The notes below the pieces were generated by a model. That model did not search any database. It was not told the origin of the DNA and saw only the letters and a program-made list of their open reading frames with translations. Shown here piece by piece: positions 8,740 to 18,150 of a DNA stretch of 64,000 bases. Numbering within the stretch: position 1 is the stretch's first letter; each line of letters starts with the position of its first letter. The DNA is from Sphingomonas pseudosanguinis (GTDB taxonomy: Bacteria; Pseudomonadota; Alphaproteobacteria; Sphingomonadales; Sphingomonadaceae): positions 118,471 through 182,470 of the forward strand of contig NZ_JACIDH010000005.1 in the NCBI RefSeq assembly GCF_014196255.1, given 5' to 3'. Position numbers and translations under genes: made by a program.

Positions 8740-10095
8740 ATGACCCCGTCCCATCCTGCCGCCGGCACCATGGCCTCGATGAAGCCGCGCCTGTCGCTGG
8801 TCCGTATCCTCGAGATGAATCTGGGCTTTCTCGGCCTGCAATTCAGCTTCGGGTTGCAGCAGGGCAATATGGCACCGATCTACAGCTATCTGGGCGCGTC
8901 GGAGGCGCAGATCCCGCTGTTGCAACTGGCGGGGCCGATGACGGGTCTGCTGATCCAGCCGCTGATCGGCGCGATGAGCGATCGGACCGACAGCCGCTTC
9001 GGCCGGCGCACGCCCTATTTCCTGATCGGTGCGGTGCTGTGCGCGCTGGGGCTGTTCTTCATGCCGCTCAGCTCGTCGATCCTGATGGCGGTGTCGCTGC
9101 TGTGGATTCTGGACGCCGGCAACAACATCACCATGGAGCCGTACCGCGCCTATGTCTCCGACCGGTTGGACCAGAGCCAGCACAATGTCGGCTTCCTGAC
9201 CCAGAGCGCCTTTACCGGGCTGGCGCAGATGCTCGCCTTCCTGACGCCGTCGCTGCTGGTCTGGGCGGGCATGAACCCCGACTGGGTCGACAGCCACCAT
9301 ATCCCCTATACCGCGCGCATCGTCTTCATGATCGGCGCCGTCCTGTCCTTCGTGACGATCGTCTGGTCGATCCGGCGCGTCCCCGAATTGCCGCTGACCG
9401 CTGACGAGCGCGCCCGCATCGCCGCTGCGCCCAAGGGTATCGGCGCGACGCTGGGCGAGATTGGCGATGCGATCCGCACCATGCCGACCGCGATGCGCAA
9501 GCTGGCGCTGATGAGCCTGTTCCAATGGTATGCGATGATGGCCTATTGGAATTACGTCATCTACGCGATCGGGCGTTCGGTCTATGGCACCGCCGACGCC
9601 ACCTCGTCGGGTTTCCATGCCGCCGTACTGACCAATGGCGAGGTCGCGGCCTTCTATAACGGCGTGGCGTTCCTGGCGGCCTTCGCGATGGTGCCGCTGG
9701 CCAAGCGCTGGGGGGCCGCGCCGCTGCACGCGATCTGCCTGGTCATCACCGGGATCGGCATGATCGCGATGCCGCACATGACCAGCAAGGCGATGCTCTT
9801 CCTGCCCGCCATCGGCATCGGCCTGGGCTGGGCCAGCATGATGGGCAACCCTTACGTCATCCTCGCCGGGTCGATCCCGCCCGAGCGGACGGGCGTCTAT
9901 ATGGGCATCTTCAACATGATGATCGTCATCCCGATGCTGATCTTCGGCGTGACGCTGCCACTCTTCTATCAATCCTGGCTGGGCGGCGATCCGCGCAATG
10001 TGCTGATCCTGTGTGGGGTACTGATGCTGCTCGCCGCCGCCTCGGTGCTGTCCGTCCGCACGCGACAGCCCCGCGACGCCCTGCGCCACGCCTGA
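8740..10095 (+). CDS. SLC45/SUT-type MFS transporter, probable sucrose:proton symporter
   Basis: 451 aa with twelve predicted membrane helices. Family features are the first-helix segment LGFLGLQFSFGLQQGNMAPIYSYLGA, the loop-2/3 motif GAMSDRTDSRFGRRTPYFLIGA with the charged RFGRR, and DAGNNITMEPYRAYVSD in helix 4. These match the glycoside-pentoside/SLC45 branch that carries sucrose or maltose with protons across the inner membrane. GAGAGGA stands before the ATG at 8740. The GH68 gene begins 32 bp downstream in the same direction, so the two are probably one operon under the LacI regulator. Sucrose is inferred from that neighbour. Confidence 0.85.
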   Translation: MTPSHPAAGTMASMKPRLSLVRILEMNLGFLGLQFSFGLQQGNMAPIYSYLGASEAQIPLLQLAGPMTGLLIQPLIGAMSDRTDSRFGRRTPYFLIGAVLCALGLFFMPLSSSILMAVSLLWILDAGNNITMEPYRAYVSDRLDQSQHNVGFLTQSAFTGLAQMLAFLTPSLLVWAGMNPDWVDSHHIPYTARIVFMIGAVLSFVTIVWSIRRVPELPLTADERARIAAAPKGIGATLGEIGDAIRTMPTAMRKLALMSLFQWYAMMAYWNYVIYAIGRSVYGTADATSSGFHAAVLTNGEVAAFYNGVAFLAAFAMVPLAKRWGAAPLHAICLVITGIGMIAMPHMTSKAMLFLPAIGIGLGWASMMGNPYVILAGSIPPERTGVYMGIFNMMIVIPMLIFGVTLPLFYQSWLGGDPRNVLILCGVLMLLAAASVLSVRTRQPRDALRHA

Positions 10096-10127
10096 CCGGC
10101 TCTCCCCCTTTTCCATTCCGAGGTATC

Positions 10128-11255
10128 ATGACGACAGCCCCTACCCATTGGTCGGCCGACGCGCTCGCCGGTATCGCCGATCAGGCCGATCCCCGCCTGC
10201 CGGTCTTCGCCGATGCAGACGTGGTGCCGATCCTGCCCGACCATGATCTGTGGGACATGTGGCAGATCGCCTATGCCGACGGGCGCACCGCGATGGTGGC
10301 CGGGCGGAGCTGGTGGTTCTTTCTCGCCACGCCGCGCTTCGACGATCCCGAATGGCGGCATGACGAAGCGCGTATCCGCCTGACCAGCCACGGTGCGGAC
10401 GGCTGGCGCGACCACGGCGTCACCTTTGCCGATGGCTTCACGCCGGGCAGCCGCGAATGGTCGGGCTCGGCGGTGCTGGGTGAGGACGACACGACGCTGA
10501 CAATGTATTTCACCGCCTCGGGCCGGCGCGGCGGTCCGCGCACCTTCGAGCAGCGGCTTTTCGAGACGACGGGACGCTTCATCGTCGAGGGCGATGAGGC
10601 ACGATGCGAAGGCTGGACGAACCCGGTCGAGAGTGTGGCGGCGGACGGCCAGCATTATATCGTCGCCAACCAGGTCGAACCGGAAAATGGCGGCATCAAG
10701 GGCTTTCGCGATCCGGCCTATTTTCGTGACCCCGCGGACGGTTCAGAATATCTGCTGTTCGTCGGCTCGGCCGGTTGGGTCGACGAGCATCTCGACGGCG
10801 TCATCGGCGTCGCCAAGCGGGTCGACGGGCGCTGGGCGATCCAGCCTGCGATGATCGAATCGATCGGCCTCAACAGCGAGCTGGAGCGGCCGCATATCAT
10901 CGTGCGGGACGGCCTCTATTACTGCTTCTGGTCGACCCAGGCCAAGCGCTTCGCCCCCGGCCTGGGCGCGCCGACCGGCCTCTATGCGATGGTCGCCGAT
11001 AGCATGGCGGGCCCATGGCGGCCGGTGAACGGCACCGGGCTGGTCGCCGGCAATCCGGTCGAGGAGCCGACCCAGGCCTATTGCTGGTGGGTAACCGGAG
11101 AGGGCGATGTCATCAGCTTCGTCGATTATTGGGGTTTGCAGGGTGCTGACATCAGTGCCGACGCCGCGCTTCGCCGCCGGCATTTCGGCGGCACCGCCGC
11201 GCCGTGGTTCCGCGTGGAGATGGCGGGCGACCGGGTGACGATCGCCCGCGACTGA
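10128..11255 (+). CDS. GH68 family sucrose-cleaving enzyme (levansucrase/invertase type)
   Basis: 375 aa. The GH68 five-bladed propeller motifs are all present. The nucleophile is Asp43 in LWDMW, WSGSAVL is the sucrose-box relative, the transition-state stabiliser is Asp195 in FRDPAYF, and the acid/base is Glu253 in LERPHII, followed by YYCFWSTQ and GLYAMVADS. It splits sucrose to glucose and either releases fructose or transfers it to levan or fructooligosaccharides; sequence alone does not decide which. It is shorter than Zymomonas SacB and, like that protein, has no signal peptide. The ATG at 10128 follows CGAGGTATC. Upstream in-frame codons overlap the transporter gene and are unlikely. 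Confidence 0.9.
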   Translation: MTTAPTHWSADALAGIADQADPRLPVFADADVVPILPDHDLWDMWQIAYADGRTAMVAGRSWWFFLATPRFDDPEWRHDEARIRLTSHGADGWRDHGVTFADGFTPGSREWSGSAVLGEDDTTLTMYFTASGRRGGPRTFEQRLFETTGRFIVEGDEARCEGWTNPVESVAADGQHYIVANQVEPENGGIKGFRDPAYFRDPADGSEYLLFVGSAGWVDEHLDGVIGVAKRVDGRWAIQPAMIESIGLNSELERPHIIVRDGLYYCFWSTQAKRFAPGLGAPTGLYAMVADSMAGPWRPVNGTGLVAGNPVEEPTQAYCWWVTGEGDVISFVDYWGLQGADISADAALRRRHFGGTAAPWFRVEMAGDRVTIARD

Positions 11256-11258
11256 GGC

Positions 11259-12308
11259 TTAGGCCGAGTCCCGCGCGATCAGATCGGGGGCCAGCACCAC
11301 GGAGCCGGCCTCCTCGCCACCGATCCGCGCGAACAGCGCATCGACCATCGCCTGGGCGCCGGCCGCGATGTCCTGGCGAATGGTGGTCAGGCGCGGCACC
11401 GCCTGAGCGGCGAGCGGCAGATCGTCATAGCCGACCACCGCCAGCGCGCCGGGCACCGCGATCGACCGGTCGGCCAGCACGCGCACCGCCGTCATCGCGA
11501 TCATGTCGGAGGCCGCCGCAATCCCGCAGACCGGCATCTCCCCCCCGCCCTGTTGCAGCAGCGCGTCGATATGCGCGGCGATCTCCTGCTCCATGATGTC
11601 GGAGGCGAGATGACAGGACAGCTGCAGCGGCGCATCGGGCAGCCCCGCCTCGGCCATGGCGGCGACGACACCGTCATAGCGGGCGCGGATTTCGGGTGCG
11701 CTGGTATCGCCCAGAAAGGCGATGCGCCGGCATCCATGCGCCACCAGCCGCTCACCGGCCAGCCGGCCGCCAGCCAGATTGTCGGTGCCCACCGCCGCAT
11801 GGACCTGCCCCGGCAGGGTGACGCCCCAGGCGACCAGCGGGCGATAGCGCCGCGCGACCCGCTCGATCGCGTCATACTGGTTGGACTGGCCGATCAGCAG
11901 CACGCCATCGACCATCCCCGAATCGACCACCCGGTCCAACCAGTCCTCGGCATCCGGGATGACGCGCGACAGCATCACGTCATAGCCATTCTCGGTCAGC
12001 GCATCGACCAGATGGCCGAGCATCGTCATGAAAAAGGGGTCAGACAGATGCTGGCGCCGCTCATGTCCCAAGGGCACGACGACGCCGATCACGCCGGTGC
12101 GGCGAGTGCGCAGGCGGCTGGCCATCTGATTGGGGCGAAAGCCATGCTCATCGGCCAGCGCCTTGATCCGCTGGCGCGTCTGCTCGTTGACCAGAGTCTT
12201 TCCGGCCAGGGCACGCGACACGGTGCCCGGCGACACGCCGGCCAGTTCCGCGAGATCCGCGATGGTACGCACCCGGCGCACATCCTGCTCCATAAAATTC
12301 TCATTCAT
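11259..12308 (-). CDS. LacI-family transcriptional repressor of the sucrose locus
   Basis: 349 aa from the first ATG. A second ATG at 12293 with GAGAA upstream is an equally good start and gives 344 aa. The N-terminal helix-turn-helix is TIADLAELAGVSPGTVSRAL with the hinge helix QMASRLRTRRTGVIGVVVP. The periplasmic-binding-like sugar domain ends VVGYDDLPLAAQAVPRLTTI. It is convergent with the GH68 gene, with 3 bp between the stops. By position it should control transporter and GH68 in response to sucrose or a product of it. A LacI-like core, TTGAGAACGCTAAC, abuts the first ATG and may allow autoregulation. Confidence 0.88.
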   Translation of the reverse strand: MNENFMEQDVRRVRTIADLAELAGVSPGTVSRALAGKTLVNEQTRQRIKALADEHGFRPNQMASRLRTRRTGVIGVVVPLGHERRQHLSDPFFMTMLGHLVDALTENGYDVMLSRVIPDAEDWLDRVVDSGMVDGVLLIGQSNQYDAIERVARRYRPLVAWGVTLPGQVHAAVGTDNLAGGRLAGERLVAHGCRRIAFLGDTSAPEIRARYDGVVAAMAEAGLPDAPLQLSCHLASDIMEQEIAAHIDALLQQGGGEMPVCGIAAASDMIAMTAVRVLADRSIAVPGALAVVGYDDLPLAAQAVPRLTTIRQDIAAGAQAMVDALFARIGGEEAGSVVLAPDLIARDSA

Positions 12309-12401
12309 TTGAGAACGCTAACCGCAGCGCCCCATGGCGAACAAGCAGGCAACCGCATTTGTCGGACCATTTTCACATGGATTAGCAATAATCGTCCGTG
12401 A

Positions 12402-12529
12402 CGCGCTTTGGCGCGCTATGCAAGGCCGCAGGTGGAAGGGGGGATCAGACGGCTGGGGGAGTGTATCCGGGAATGACGGTCGAACGGGCTCCCGACCGTC
12501 ACATGCGTGGTCGCAAAGAAATTCCTATT
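12402..12529. other. Intergenic stretch with no recognised gene
   Basis: Between the lacI upstream region and repeat copy 2 there is no open frame with a ribosome site or family match, and no clear hairpin. Confidence 0.5.
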
Positions 12530-12645
12530 CCTCCCCTGCAAGGGGAGGTGGCAGGCCGAAGGCCTGACGGAGGGGTGTCACCCTCTCGATAACGGGACAC
12601 CCCTCCGACGCGCTACGCGCGCCACCTCCCCTTGCAGGGGAGGAA
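12530..12645. repeat. Family I REP-like double palindrome, copy 2
   Basis: Complete copy. The left arm is CCTCCCCTGCAAGGGGAGG and GGCAGGCC-GAA-GGCCTGAC. The right arm carries a different inner stem (GACGCGC-TACG-CGCGCC) and ends CCTCCCCTTGCAGGGGAGG. The changed but still self-paired inner stem is compensatory. Confidence 0.9.
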
Positions 12646-12650
12646 TGATG

Positions 12651-12721
12651 GTTCGCGCAGAGGCGAAAAAATCGCGGAAAAGAATTGCCCTTCTTTGCGT
12701 CCTCCGCGCCTCTGCGCGAAC
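12651..12721. repeat. Family III 71-nt hairpin element after etfA
   Basis: Perfect 15-bp outer stem: GTTCGCGCAGAGGCG at 12651-12665 and its exact inverse at 12707-12721. Inside are AAAGAA/TTCTTT around a TTGCCC loop and a GCGGA/TCCGC pairing with a bulge. It sits 5 bp after the etfA stop and may act as an RNA end or terminator on the minus strand. It resembles intergenic repeats of the CTCCGCGCCTCTGCG kind seen in various bacteria. Only one copy is in this window. Confidence 0.8.
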
Positions 12722-12726
12722 ATATC

Positions 12727-13656
12727 TCAGACCTTGTCGGTCAACTCCGGCACGACGGTGAACAGGTCACCGACCAGGCCGATGTCCGCGACCTGGAAGA
12801 TCGGCGCGTCCTCATCCTTGTTGATCGCGACGATGACCTTGGAGTCCTTCATCCCCGCCAGATGCTGGATCGCGCCCGAGATGCCGACCGCGACATAGAC
12901 TTCCGGCGCGACGATCTTGCCGGTCTGGCCGACCTGATAATCGTTGGGGGCATAACCCGCATCGACCGCCGCGCGGGATGCGCCGACGGCGGCACCCAGC
13001 TTGTCGGCGAGAGGGTCGATCAGCGCGTGGAACTGCTCCTCCGAGCCCAGCGCGCGGCCGCCCGAGACGATGATCTTGGCGCTGGTCAGCTCGGGGCGAG
13101 CGCTCTCAGCTTTTTCCGCAGCCACAAAGCGGGACTTGGCCGCGTCGCCGGTTGCGGCGACCGCCTCGACCGTACCCGAACCGCCCTCGGCCGCTGCCTT
13201 TTCGAACGCGGTGGTGCGGACGGTCAGGACCAGCTTGGTGTCGCGGGTCTTGACCGTCGCAATCGCGTTGCCCGCATAGATCGGCCGGGTGAAGCTGTCC
13301 GGACCCTCAACCGACAATATGTCGCTGATCTGCATCACGTCGATGAGGGCTGCGACACGCGGCGCGATGTTCTTGCCTGTCGTCGTCGAGGGCGCGAGGA
13401 ACGCATCGTGATGGCCCATCAGCTCGGCGATCAGCGGTGCGACGTTTTCCGCCAGTGCGTTGGCATAGGCCGCGTCGTCGGCGACATGGACCTTGCCCAC
13501 GCCAGCGATCTTCGCCGCCGCTTGCGCCACGTCGCCCACACCCTGCCCGGCGACGATCAGATGGACCTCGCCCAGCTTGGCGGCCGCCGTGACGGTCGCC
13601 AGCGTGGCATCCTTGACGGACCCGCCGTCATGCTCGACCCATACCAGCGTCTTCAC
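12727..13656 (-). CDS. etfA: Electron transfer flavoprotein alpha subunit
   Basis: 309 aa, the family length. The N-terminal half (residues 1-180) is the ETF Rossmann-like domain. The C-terminal FAD domain begins near [15 protein letters not shown] and includes [46 protein letters not shown], split here by the FAD-contacting residues of QTGK and GISGAIQH. It takes electrons from acyl-CoA dehydrogenases as a heterodimer with EtfB and passes them to ETF-ubiquinone oxidoreductase, which is not in the window. Its ATG overlaps the etfB stop by 4 bp (ATGA), a sign of coupled translation. Confidence 0.96.
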   Translation of the reverse strand: MKTLVWVEHDGGSVKDATLATVTAAAKLGEVHLIVAGQGVGDVAQAAAKIAGVGKVHVADDAAYANALAENVAPLIAELMGHHDAFLAPSTTTGKNIAPRVAALIDVMQISDILSVEGPDSFTRPIYAGNAIATVKTRDTKLVLTVRTTAFEKAAAEGGSGTVEAVAATGDAAKSRFVAAEKAESARPELTSAKIIVSGGRALGSEEQFHALIDPLADKLGAAVGASRAAVDAGYAPNDYQVGQTGKIVAPEVYVAVGISGAIQHLAGMKDSKVIVAINKDEDAPIFQVADIGLVGDLFTVVPELTDKV

Positions 13657-14402
13657 TTGGCCACTCCCAGTGCTTTGAGTTTCTCGACCAGCTCATCGAC
13701 CGAGCCGACCTTGACGCCCGCCTGGCGCTTGCCGGGTTCGGCGACATGGGTGATCGTCAGGCGGGGCGCGACGTCGACGCCGTAGTCGGCGGCGGTCTTG
13801 GTCGCCATCGGCTTGGACTTGGCCTTCATGATGTTGGGCAAGCTGGCATAGCGCGGCTCGTTGAGGCGCAGGTCGGTGGTGACGATCGCCGGCAGCGTGA
13901 GGGCCACCGTCTCGAGGCCACCATCGACCTCGCGGGTGACGTTGGCAGTCTCACCATCGATCTCGACCTTGCTGGCAAAGGTGCCTTGGGCCCACCCCAA
14001 CAGACCCGCCAGCATCTGGCCGGTCTGGTTGTTGTCGCCGTCGATCGCCTGCTTCCCCAGGATCACGAGACCCGGCTGTTCCTCCTCGACCACCTTGGCG
14101 AGCAGCTTGGCGACGCCGAGCGGCTCCACCGGCTGATCGGCGGTGATGAGCACCGCCCGGTCCGCGCCCATCGCCAGCGCAGTGCGCAGCGTATCCGCCG
14201 CCTTGGGCTCGCCGATCGAGACGACGACGACCTCCGTCGCCGCCCCCTTCTCCTTCAGCCGGATCGCCTCTTCCACCGCGATCTCGTCGAACGGGTTCAT
14301 GCTCATCTTCACGTTCGCCAGATCGACGCCCGTCCCGTCCGCCTTCACACGCGGCTTCACATTATAATCCAACACCCGCTTCACGGGCACGACGATCTTC
14401 AT
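13653..14402 (-). CDS. etfB: Electron transfer flavoprotein beta subunit
   Basis: 249 aa from the ATG at 14402 ([16 protein letters not shown]), preceded by GAGAGAGTGG. A GTG two codons earlier is less likely. It has the conserved [18 protein letters not shown] and the AMP-binding region [17 protein letters not shown]. The [19 protein letters not shown] recognition loop, which docks partner dehydrogenases, is intact. It lies 14 bp after fadL on the same strand, so fatty-acid entry and electron transfer are probably transcribed together. Confidence 0.96.
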   Translation of the reverse strand: MKIVVPVKRVLDYNVKPRVKADGTGVDLANVKMSMNPFDEIAVEEAIRLKEKGAATEVVVVSIGEPKAADTLRTALAMGADRAVLITADQPVEPLGVAKLLAKVVEEEQPGLVILGKQAIDGDNNQTGQMLAGLLGWAQGTFASKVEIDGETANVTREVDGGLETVALTLPAIVTTDLRLNEPRYASLPNIMKAKSKPMATKTAADYGVDVAPRLTITHVAEPGKRQAGVKVGSVDELVEKLKALGVAK

Positions 14403-14416
14403 AACCACTCTCTCAA

Positions 14417-15721
14417 TCAGAAGCTGAAGCGGCCGCCGATCGACGCCACGAACGCCCGCGCGTTCTGCACCTGGCCCGAGGTCAGGATCGGCGTCTGCAC
14501 GGCGGTGCCCGCATAGGCGGCGGTGCGGCGGTCGATGCTGGCATTGGCGAAGTCGATATAGCTGCCCGCCGCATCCAGCGTGAAGCGCGGCGTCACCTGG
14601 TACGAGCCGCCGACCGAGTAATTCCAGCGGTTGGCGTCCGGCACGCGCGCGTCGCGATTGCCGTTCTGCGTCGGGGTGATGCCACGCTGCACACCCGCCC
14701 GCAGGGTCAGGCGATCATTGGCCGCATAATCGAAGCCACCCGCGAGCGAGAAGCTGTTCTTGTAGTTTTCGGGGATCGCGGTGTTGATCGGCGCCCCGAG
14801 ACGGATCGCGTCGAAATCGGCCCAGGTGAAACGAACCGCCTGCGCATTCAGCGTCAGCTTGTCGGTCGCGCGGAAACGCCCCGCGACGATGATCTGCGCG
14901 GGCGTGTAGAATTCCGCCGTCGCGCCGTCGACCGTCCGGTTCTGGCCCGCGAGCGGCCCGAGCAAACCGCCCACTTCCAGGCTGCCCTTCAACGTGTGCT
15001 TGATCCGCGACTTGTAGCTGATGCCCACGGTCGCCCAATCATTGTGCAACTGCACGCCGGCGGTCCATCCCAGATCCCAGCCATCGCCCTTCAGCCGCTG
15101 GAACCCGTCGGGCAGCGCCGAGGACAGATTGGGCAGCGCATTGCCCAGCTCGGCCTTGGTATATTCGACGTTCAGCGCGCCACCGACGCGCAGCCAGTCG
15201 AGCAGCGCGACGCCGACCGAAGGCTGGATGTCGATGGTCCGAAGCTCGGTCTTGAGCGCGCTGTAGCGGGCCCAGCTGTTCGCCTCATATTCGGTGGTGA
15301 AGCTGTAGGGCGAGGTCACCGCCAGGCCGACCGCGACCCGGTCGTTCAGCGGAAAGGCGACCGCACCCGAGGGCACGACGCCGCGATTGATCGGATCGCT
15401 CGACACGCGGTTGCCGCCGACCGGCTGCAAGGTCTGGCCCGGACGGCGGATCAGCGTACCGGTATCAACGACATCGCCCTTGGGGATGATCGCCGACGCG
15501 CCCAGCACCGCCTCACCGCGCTCCATGCCCGCGATCGAGGCCGGGTTCCACCACAGCGACGACGCACCGGTGTCGGCACCCTCACCCGAAAAGGCGCGGC
15601 CCTGGCCACGGGTCGACTGTTCCTGAAGGTAGAAGGCCTGGCCATGCGCCGCACCCGCGAAGGCGAAAGACGAGGACAGGATGGCGGTGGCCAGCAGCGG
15701 CGCCTTGAGCGACTTGGTCAT
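14417..15721 (-). CDS. fadL: FadL/OmpP1/TodX outer-membrane long-chain fatty acid transporter
   Basis: 434 aa from the ATG at 15721. GGGGAG lies seven bases upstream; an ATG at 15727 is too close to it. There is a signal peptide ending near AGAAHGQ. The mature N-terminus [21 protein letters not shown] is the FadL hatch region, with [14 protein letters not shown] as the conserved NPA motif. The C-terminus ends in SIGGRFSF, with the terminal Phe of a beta-barrel. It admits hydrophobic substrates, probably long-chain fatty acids, through the outer membrane. The order DUF2147-fadL-etfB-etfA suggests one operon. Confidence 0.93.
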   Translation of the reverse strand: MTKSLKAPLLATAILSSSFAFAGAAHGQAFYLQEQSTRGQGRAFSGEGADTGASSLWWNPASIAGMERGEAVLGASAIIPKGDVVDTGTLIRRPGQTLQPVGGNRVSSDPINRGVVPSGAVAFPLNDRVAVGLAVTSPYSFTTEYEANSWARYSALKTELRTIDIQPSVGVALLDWLRVGGALNVEYTKAELGNALPNLSSALPDGFQRLKGDGWDLGWTAGVQLHNDWATVGISYKSRIKHTLKGSLEVGGLLGPLAGQNRTVDGATAEFYTPAQIIVAGRFRATDKLTLNAQAVRFTWADFDAIRLGAPINTAIPENYKNSFSLAGGFDYAANDRLTLRAGVQRGITPTQNGNRDARVPDANRWNYSVGGSYQVTPRFTLDAAGSYIDFANASIDRRTAAYAGTAVQTPILTSGQVQNARAFVASIGGRFSF

Positions 15722-15765
15722 GAGCATACTCCCCGAGATTTTCTATGATGCGTTGGGACGAAGGA

Positions 15766-16173
15766 TCAGCGGATGCGGGTCCAGGTCTGCGTCTTGCACA
15801 GCGGCACGAAGACGCAGCCGCGCACCTTCAACGTGTCGGGCCCTTCGGGCGTCAGCTTGGCGCTATAGGTCTTGCCGTCCTCGGCATTGTAGATCGTGCC
15901 GCCGCTCCAGGCCGCACCGTCCTGCGAGAAGCCCTGCAGGATCAGCAGGTTCTTCAGCGGGCGATTGCGCAGCTTGGCATCGCGGTTGTTCTGGTCGGTC
16001 AGCGTCGGGTTGGTCCGCAGCTTTTCCGAGCTGAGAATCCGGCCGCACACCGAATTGCCGCACTTCTGGATTTCGACCACGCCACCGCGCGTCTGGGTCT
16101 GCCAGCGGCCGATCACCGTGTCCGCATTCGCACCGGCCGCCGCAAGGGCCATGGCCGTCAGGGTCAACAACAT
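15766..16173 (-). CDS. DUF2147 secreted protein
   Basis: 135 aa from the ATG at 16173, chosen because AGGAGAAGAGG immediately precedes it. The signal peptide MLLTLTAMALAAAGANA is followed by DTVIGRWQTQTRGGVVEIQKCGNSVCGRI, the DUF2147 signature, including the two cysteines. The C-terminal KVRGCVFVPLCKTQTWTRI has two more cysteines. Proteins of this family are small periplasmic beta proteins of unknown role, often beside lipid or stress genes. Here it lies 44 bp ahead of fadL. Confidence 0.88.
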   Translation of the reverse strand: MLLTLTAMALAAAGANADTVIGRWQTQTRGGVVEIQKCGNSVCGRILSSEKLRTNPTLTDQNNRDAKLRNRPLKNLLILQGFSQDGAAWSGGTIYNAEDGKTYSAKLTPEGPDTLKVRGCVFVPLCKTQTWTRIR

Positions 16174-16335
16174 GCCTCTTCTCCTCTCCATGCCCCATAT
16201 CCGGGCCGAAGCGCCGCTTGTTCACGGTCGCCCCTGAATTTCCCTATACGTCCATGACGTGACGCATAGGACAACACCGCACTATGACTATAATGCCGGC
16301 TGACCCTGATCAAGGCCCGCCGGCATCGTGTCACC

Positions 16336-18132
16336 TCAAAACGCTTCCAGTTCCAGCGCCATCGTCGAGCGCTTGCCCGACTTGATCGCCAGGAACGCCG
16401 CCGTCGCCTGCGGCAGGATGCGGTCGAAGAAAAAGCCGGTGGTGGCGAGCTTGGCGGTATAGAACGCCGTCTCGTCTGTCCCCTCGGCCAGCCGCTCGGT
16501 CGCGATCCGCGCCGACTTCAGGAAGCAATGGCCGATGCCGACTAGCCCCAGCAGGCGCAGATAGTCGGTCGCCGCCGCGCCCGCTTCCTCGGGGTCCTTC
16601 ATCCCCTTTTGCGCGATCATGCCGGTGCTGAGCTGGAGCGCGCCGAACGCCTGCTGGAGCGCGGCGGCCCAGCCGGTGATCGCCTTGTCCTCGTGGCGGG
16701 TCAGCGTCTCGACCTGCTCGGACACGGCGTGGAAGAAGGGACGCATATAGCGGCCCATATGCGCGGGCATCTTGCGGCCGACGAGATCGAGCGCCTGGAC
16801 GCCGTTGGTGCCCTCATAGATCTGCGCGATGCGGGCGTCGCGGACGAACTGCTCAATGCCGTGGTCGCGGATGAAGCCGTGACCGCCATGGACCTGCACC
16901 GCCAGATTGGCCGCGTCGAAGGCCAGGTCGGTGAACAATGCCTTCACGACCGGGGTCATCAGCGCGACGAAATCGGCCGCGCGCGCCTTGTCGGCCGGGT
17001 CGATCGCATTCGCCTCGGCATCCAGCCCGCGCGCCGCCCACTGGCCCAGCGCACGACAGCCCTCGGCATAGACGCGCATCGTCATCAGCATGCGGCGCAC
17101 GTCCGGATGGACGATGATCGGGTCGGCGGGCAGATCGGGCCGCTTGGCCCCGCCCAGCGCACGCCCCTGCAACCGGTCCTTGGCGTAGGCGACGGCCGAC
17201 TGGTACGCGATCTCGTTGACGCCCAGCCCCTGGATGCCGACCGAGACGCGCTCGGTATTCATCATGGTGAACATCGCGGCGAGGCCCTTGTTCAGCTCGC
17301 CCACGACCCAGCCCTTGGAGTCGTTGAACTCCAACTGACAGGTGGCCGATGCCTTCAGGCCCATCTTGTGTTCGATCGCCGCGACGCTGACGCCATTGGC
17401 GGGGCCGACCGAGCCGTCGTCCTTGGGCAGATATTTCGGCACCAGGAACAGACTGATCCCCTTCACCCCCTTGGGCGCATCGGGCGTGCGGGCGAGGACG
17501 AGGTGGATGACATTGTCGGTCAGGTCATGGTCGCCGGCCGAGATGAAGATTTTGCCGCCGGTCAGGCGATACGACCCATCCTCCTGCGGCTCGGCCCGGG
17601 TGCGGAGCAGACCCAGATCGGTGCCGCAATGCGCCTCGGTCAGGCACATGGTGCCGGACCATTCGCCCGAGATCATCTTGGGCAGATAGAAGCTCTTCAG
17701 GTCCTCCGAGCCATGGCCCATCAGCGCGGTGGTCGCGCCGTGAGTCAGGCCGGGATAGAGGCTGAACGACAGGTTGGTCGCGCAGATCATCTCTTCGACC
17801 AGCTTGTTCACCGCCTCGGGCAGCCCCTGCCCGCCATATTCGACCGGCGAGGCGAGCGCGGCCCAGCCGCCTTCGCAGAACTGGCTATAGGCCTCCTTGA
17901 AGCCGGTCGGCGTGCGGACGACGCCGTTTTCCAGCTTGCAGCCCTCGATATCGCCGGTGGCGTTGAGCGGCAGCAGGACTTCCTGCGTGACACGCGCCGC
18001 CTCTTCGAGGATGGCGTCGTACAGTTCGGGGCCGAATTCGTCCTGACCCGCGACGGGGCCGAACTCGTCCTCCTGGAACAGCTCGTGAAGGACGAAACGC
18101 ATGTCGCGCAGCGGTGCGTTATAGACTTGCAT
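16336..18132 (-). CDS. Acyl-CoA dehydrogenase, DmdC/FadE5-like long form
   Basis: 598 aa, longer than the 380-residue classical type because of an extra N-terminal helix region and a C-terminal domain. Core motifs are TMCLTEAHCGTDLGLLRT at the FAD/acyl site, the GGKIFISAGDHD strand, VQVHGGHGFIRDHGIEQFVRD and IYEGTNGVQALDL, whose Glu is the usual catalytic base. The family carries out FAD-dependent alpha,beta-dehydrogenation and is often annotated as 3-methylmercaptopropionyl-CoA dehydrogenase. The fadN-fadA neighbours argue for fatty acyl-CoA instead. It starts 18 bp after fadN, in one operon. Confidence 0.92.
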   Translation of the reverse strand: MQVYNAPLRDMRFVLHELFQEDEFGPVAGQDEFGPELYDAILEEAARVTQEVLLPLNATGDIEGCKLENGVVRTPTGFKEAYSQFCEGGWAALASPVEYGGQGLPEAVNKLVEEMICATNLSFSLYPGLTHGATTALMGHGSEDLKSFYLPKMISGEWSGTMCLTEAHCGTDLGLLRTRAEPQEDGSYRLTGGKIFISAGDHDLTDNVIHLVLARTPDAPKGVKGISLFLVPKYLPKDDGSVGPANGVSVAAIEHKMGLKASATCQLEFNDSKGWVVGELNKGLAAMFTMMNTERVSVGIQGLGVNEIAYQSAVAYAKDRLQGRALGGAKRPDLPADPIIVHPDVRRMLMTMRVYAEGCRALGQWAARGLDAEANAIDPADKARAADFVALMTPVVKALFTDLAFDAANLAVQVHGGHGFIRDHGIEQFVRDARIAQIYEGTNGVQALDLVGRKMPAHMGRYMRPFFHAVSEQVETLTRHEDKAITGWAAALQQAFGALQLSTGMIAQKGMKDPEEAGAAATDYLRLLGLVGIGHCFLKSARIATERLAEGTDETAFYTAKLATTGFFFDRILPQATAAFLAIKSGKRSTMALELEAF

Positions 18133-18150
18133 GGGATTATCCTCTCCCGA

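Noticed and set aside
16293..16326. Inverted repeat ATGCCGGC...GCCGGCAT after the acyl-CoA dehydrogenase gene
   Set aside because: 8-bp arms with an 18-nt loop and no T tract on the minus strand; not enough for a terminator call.
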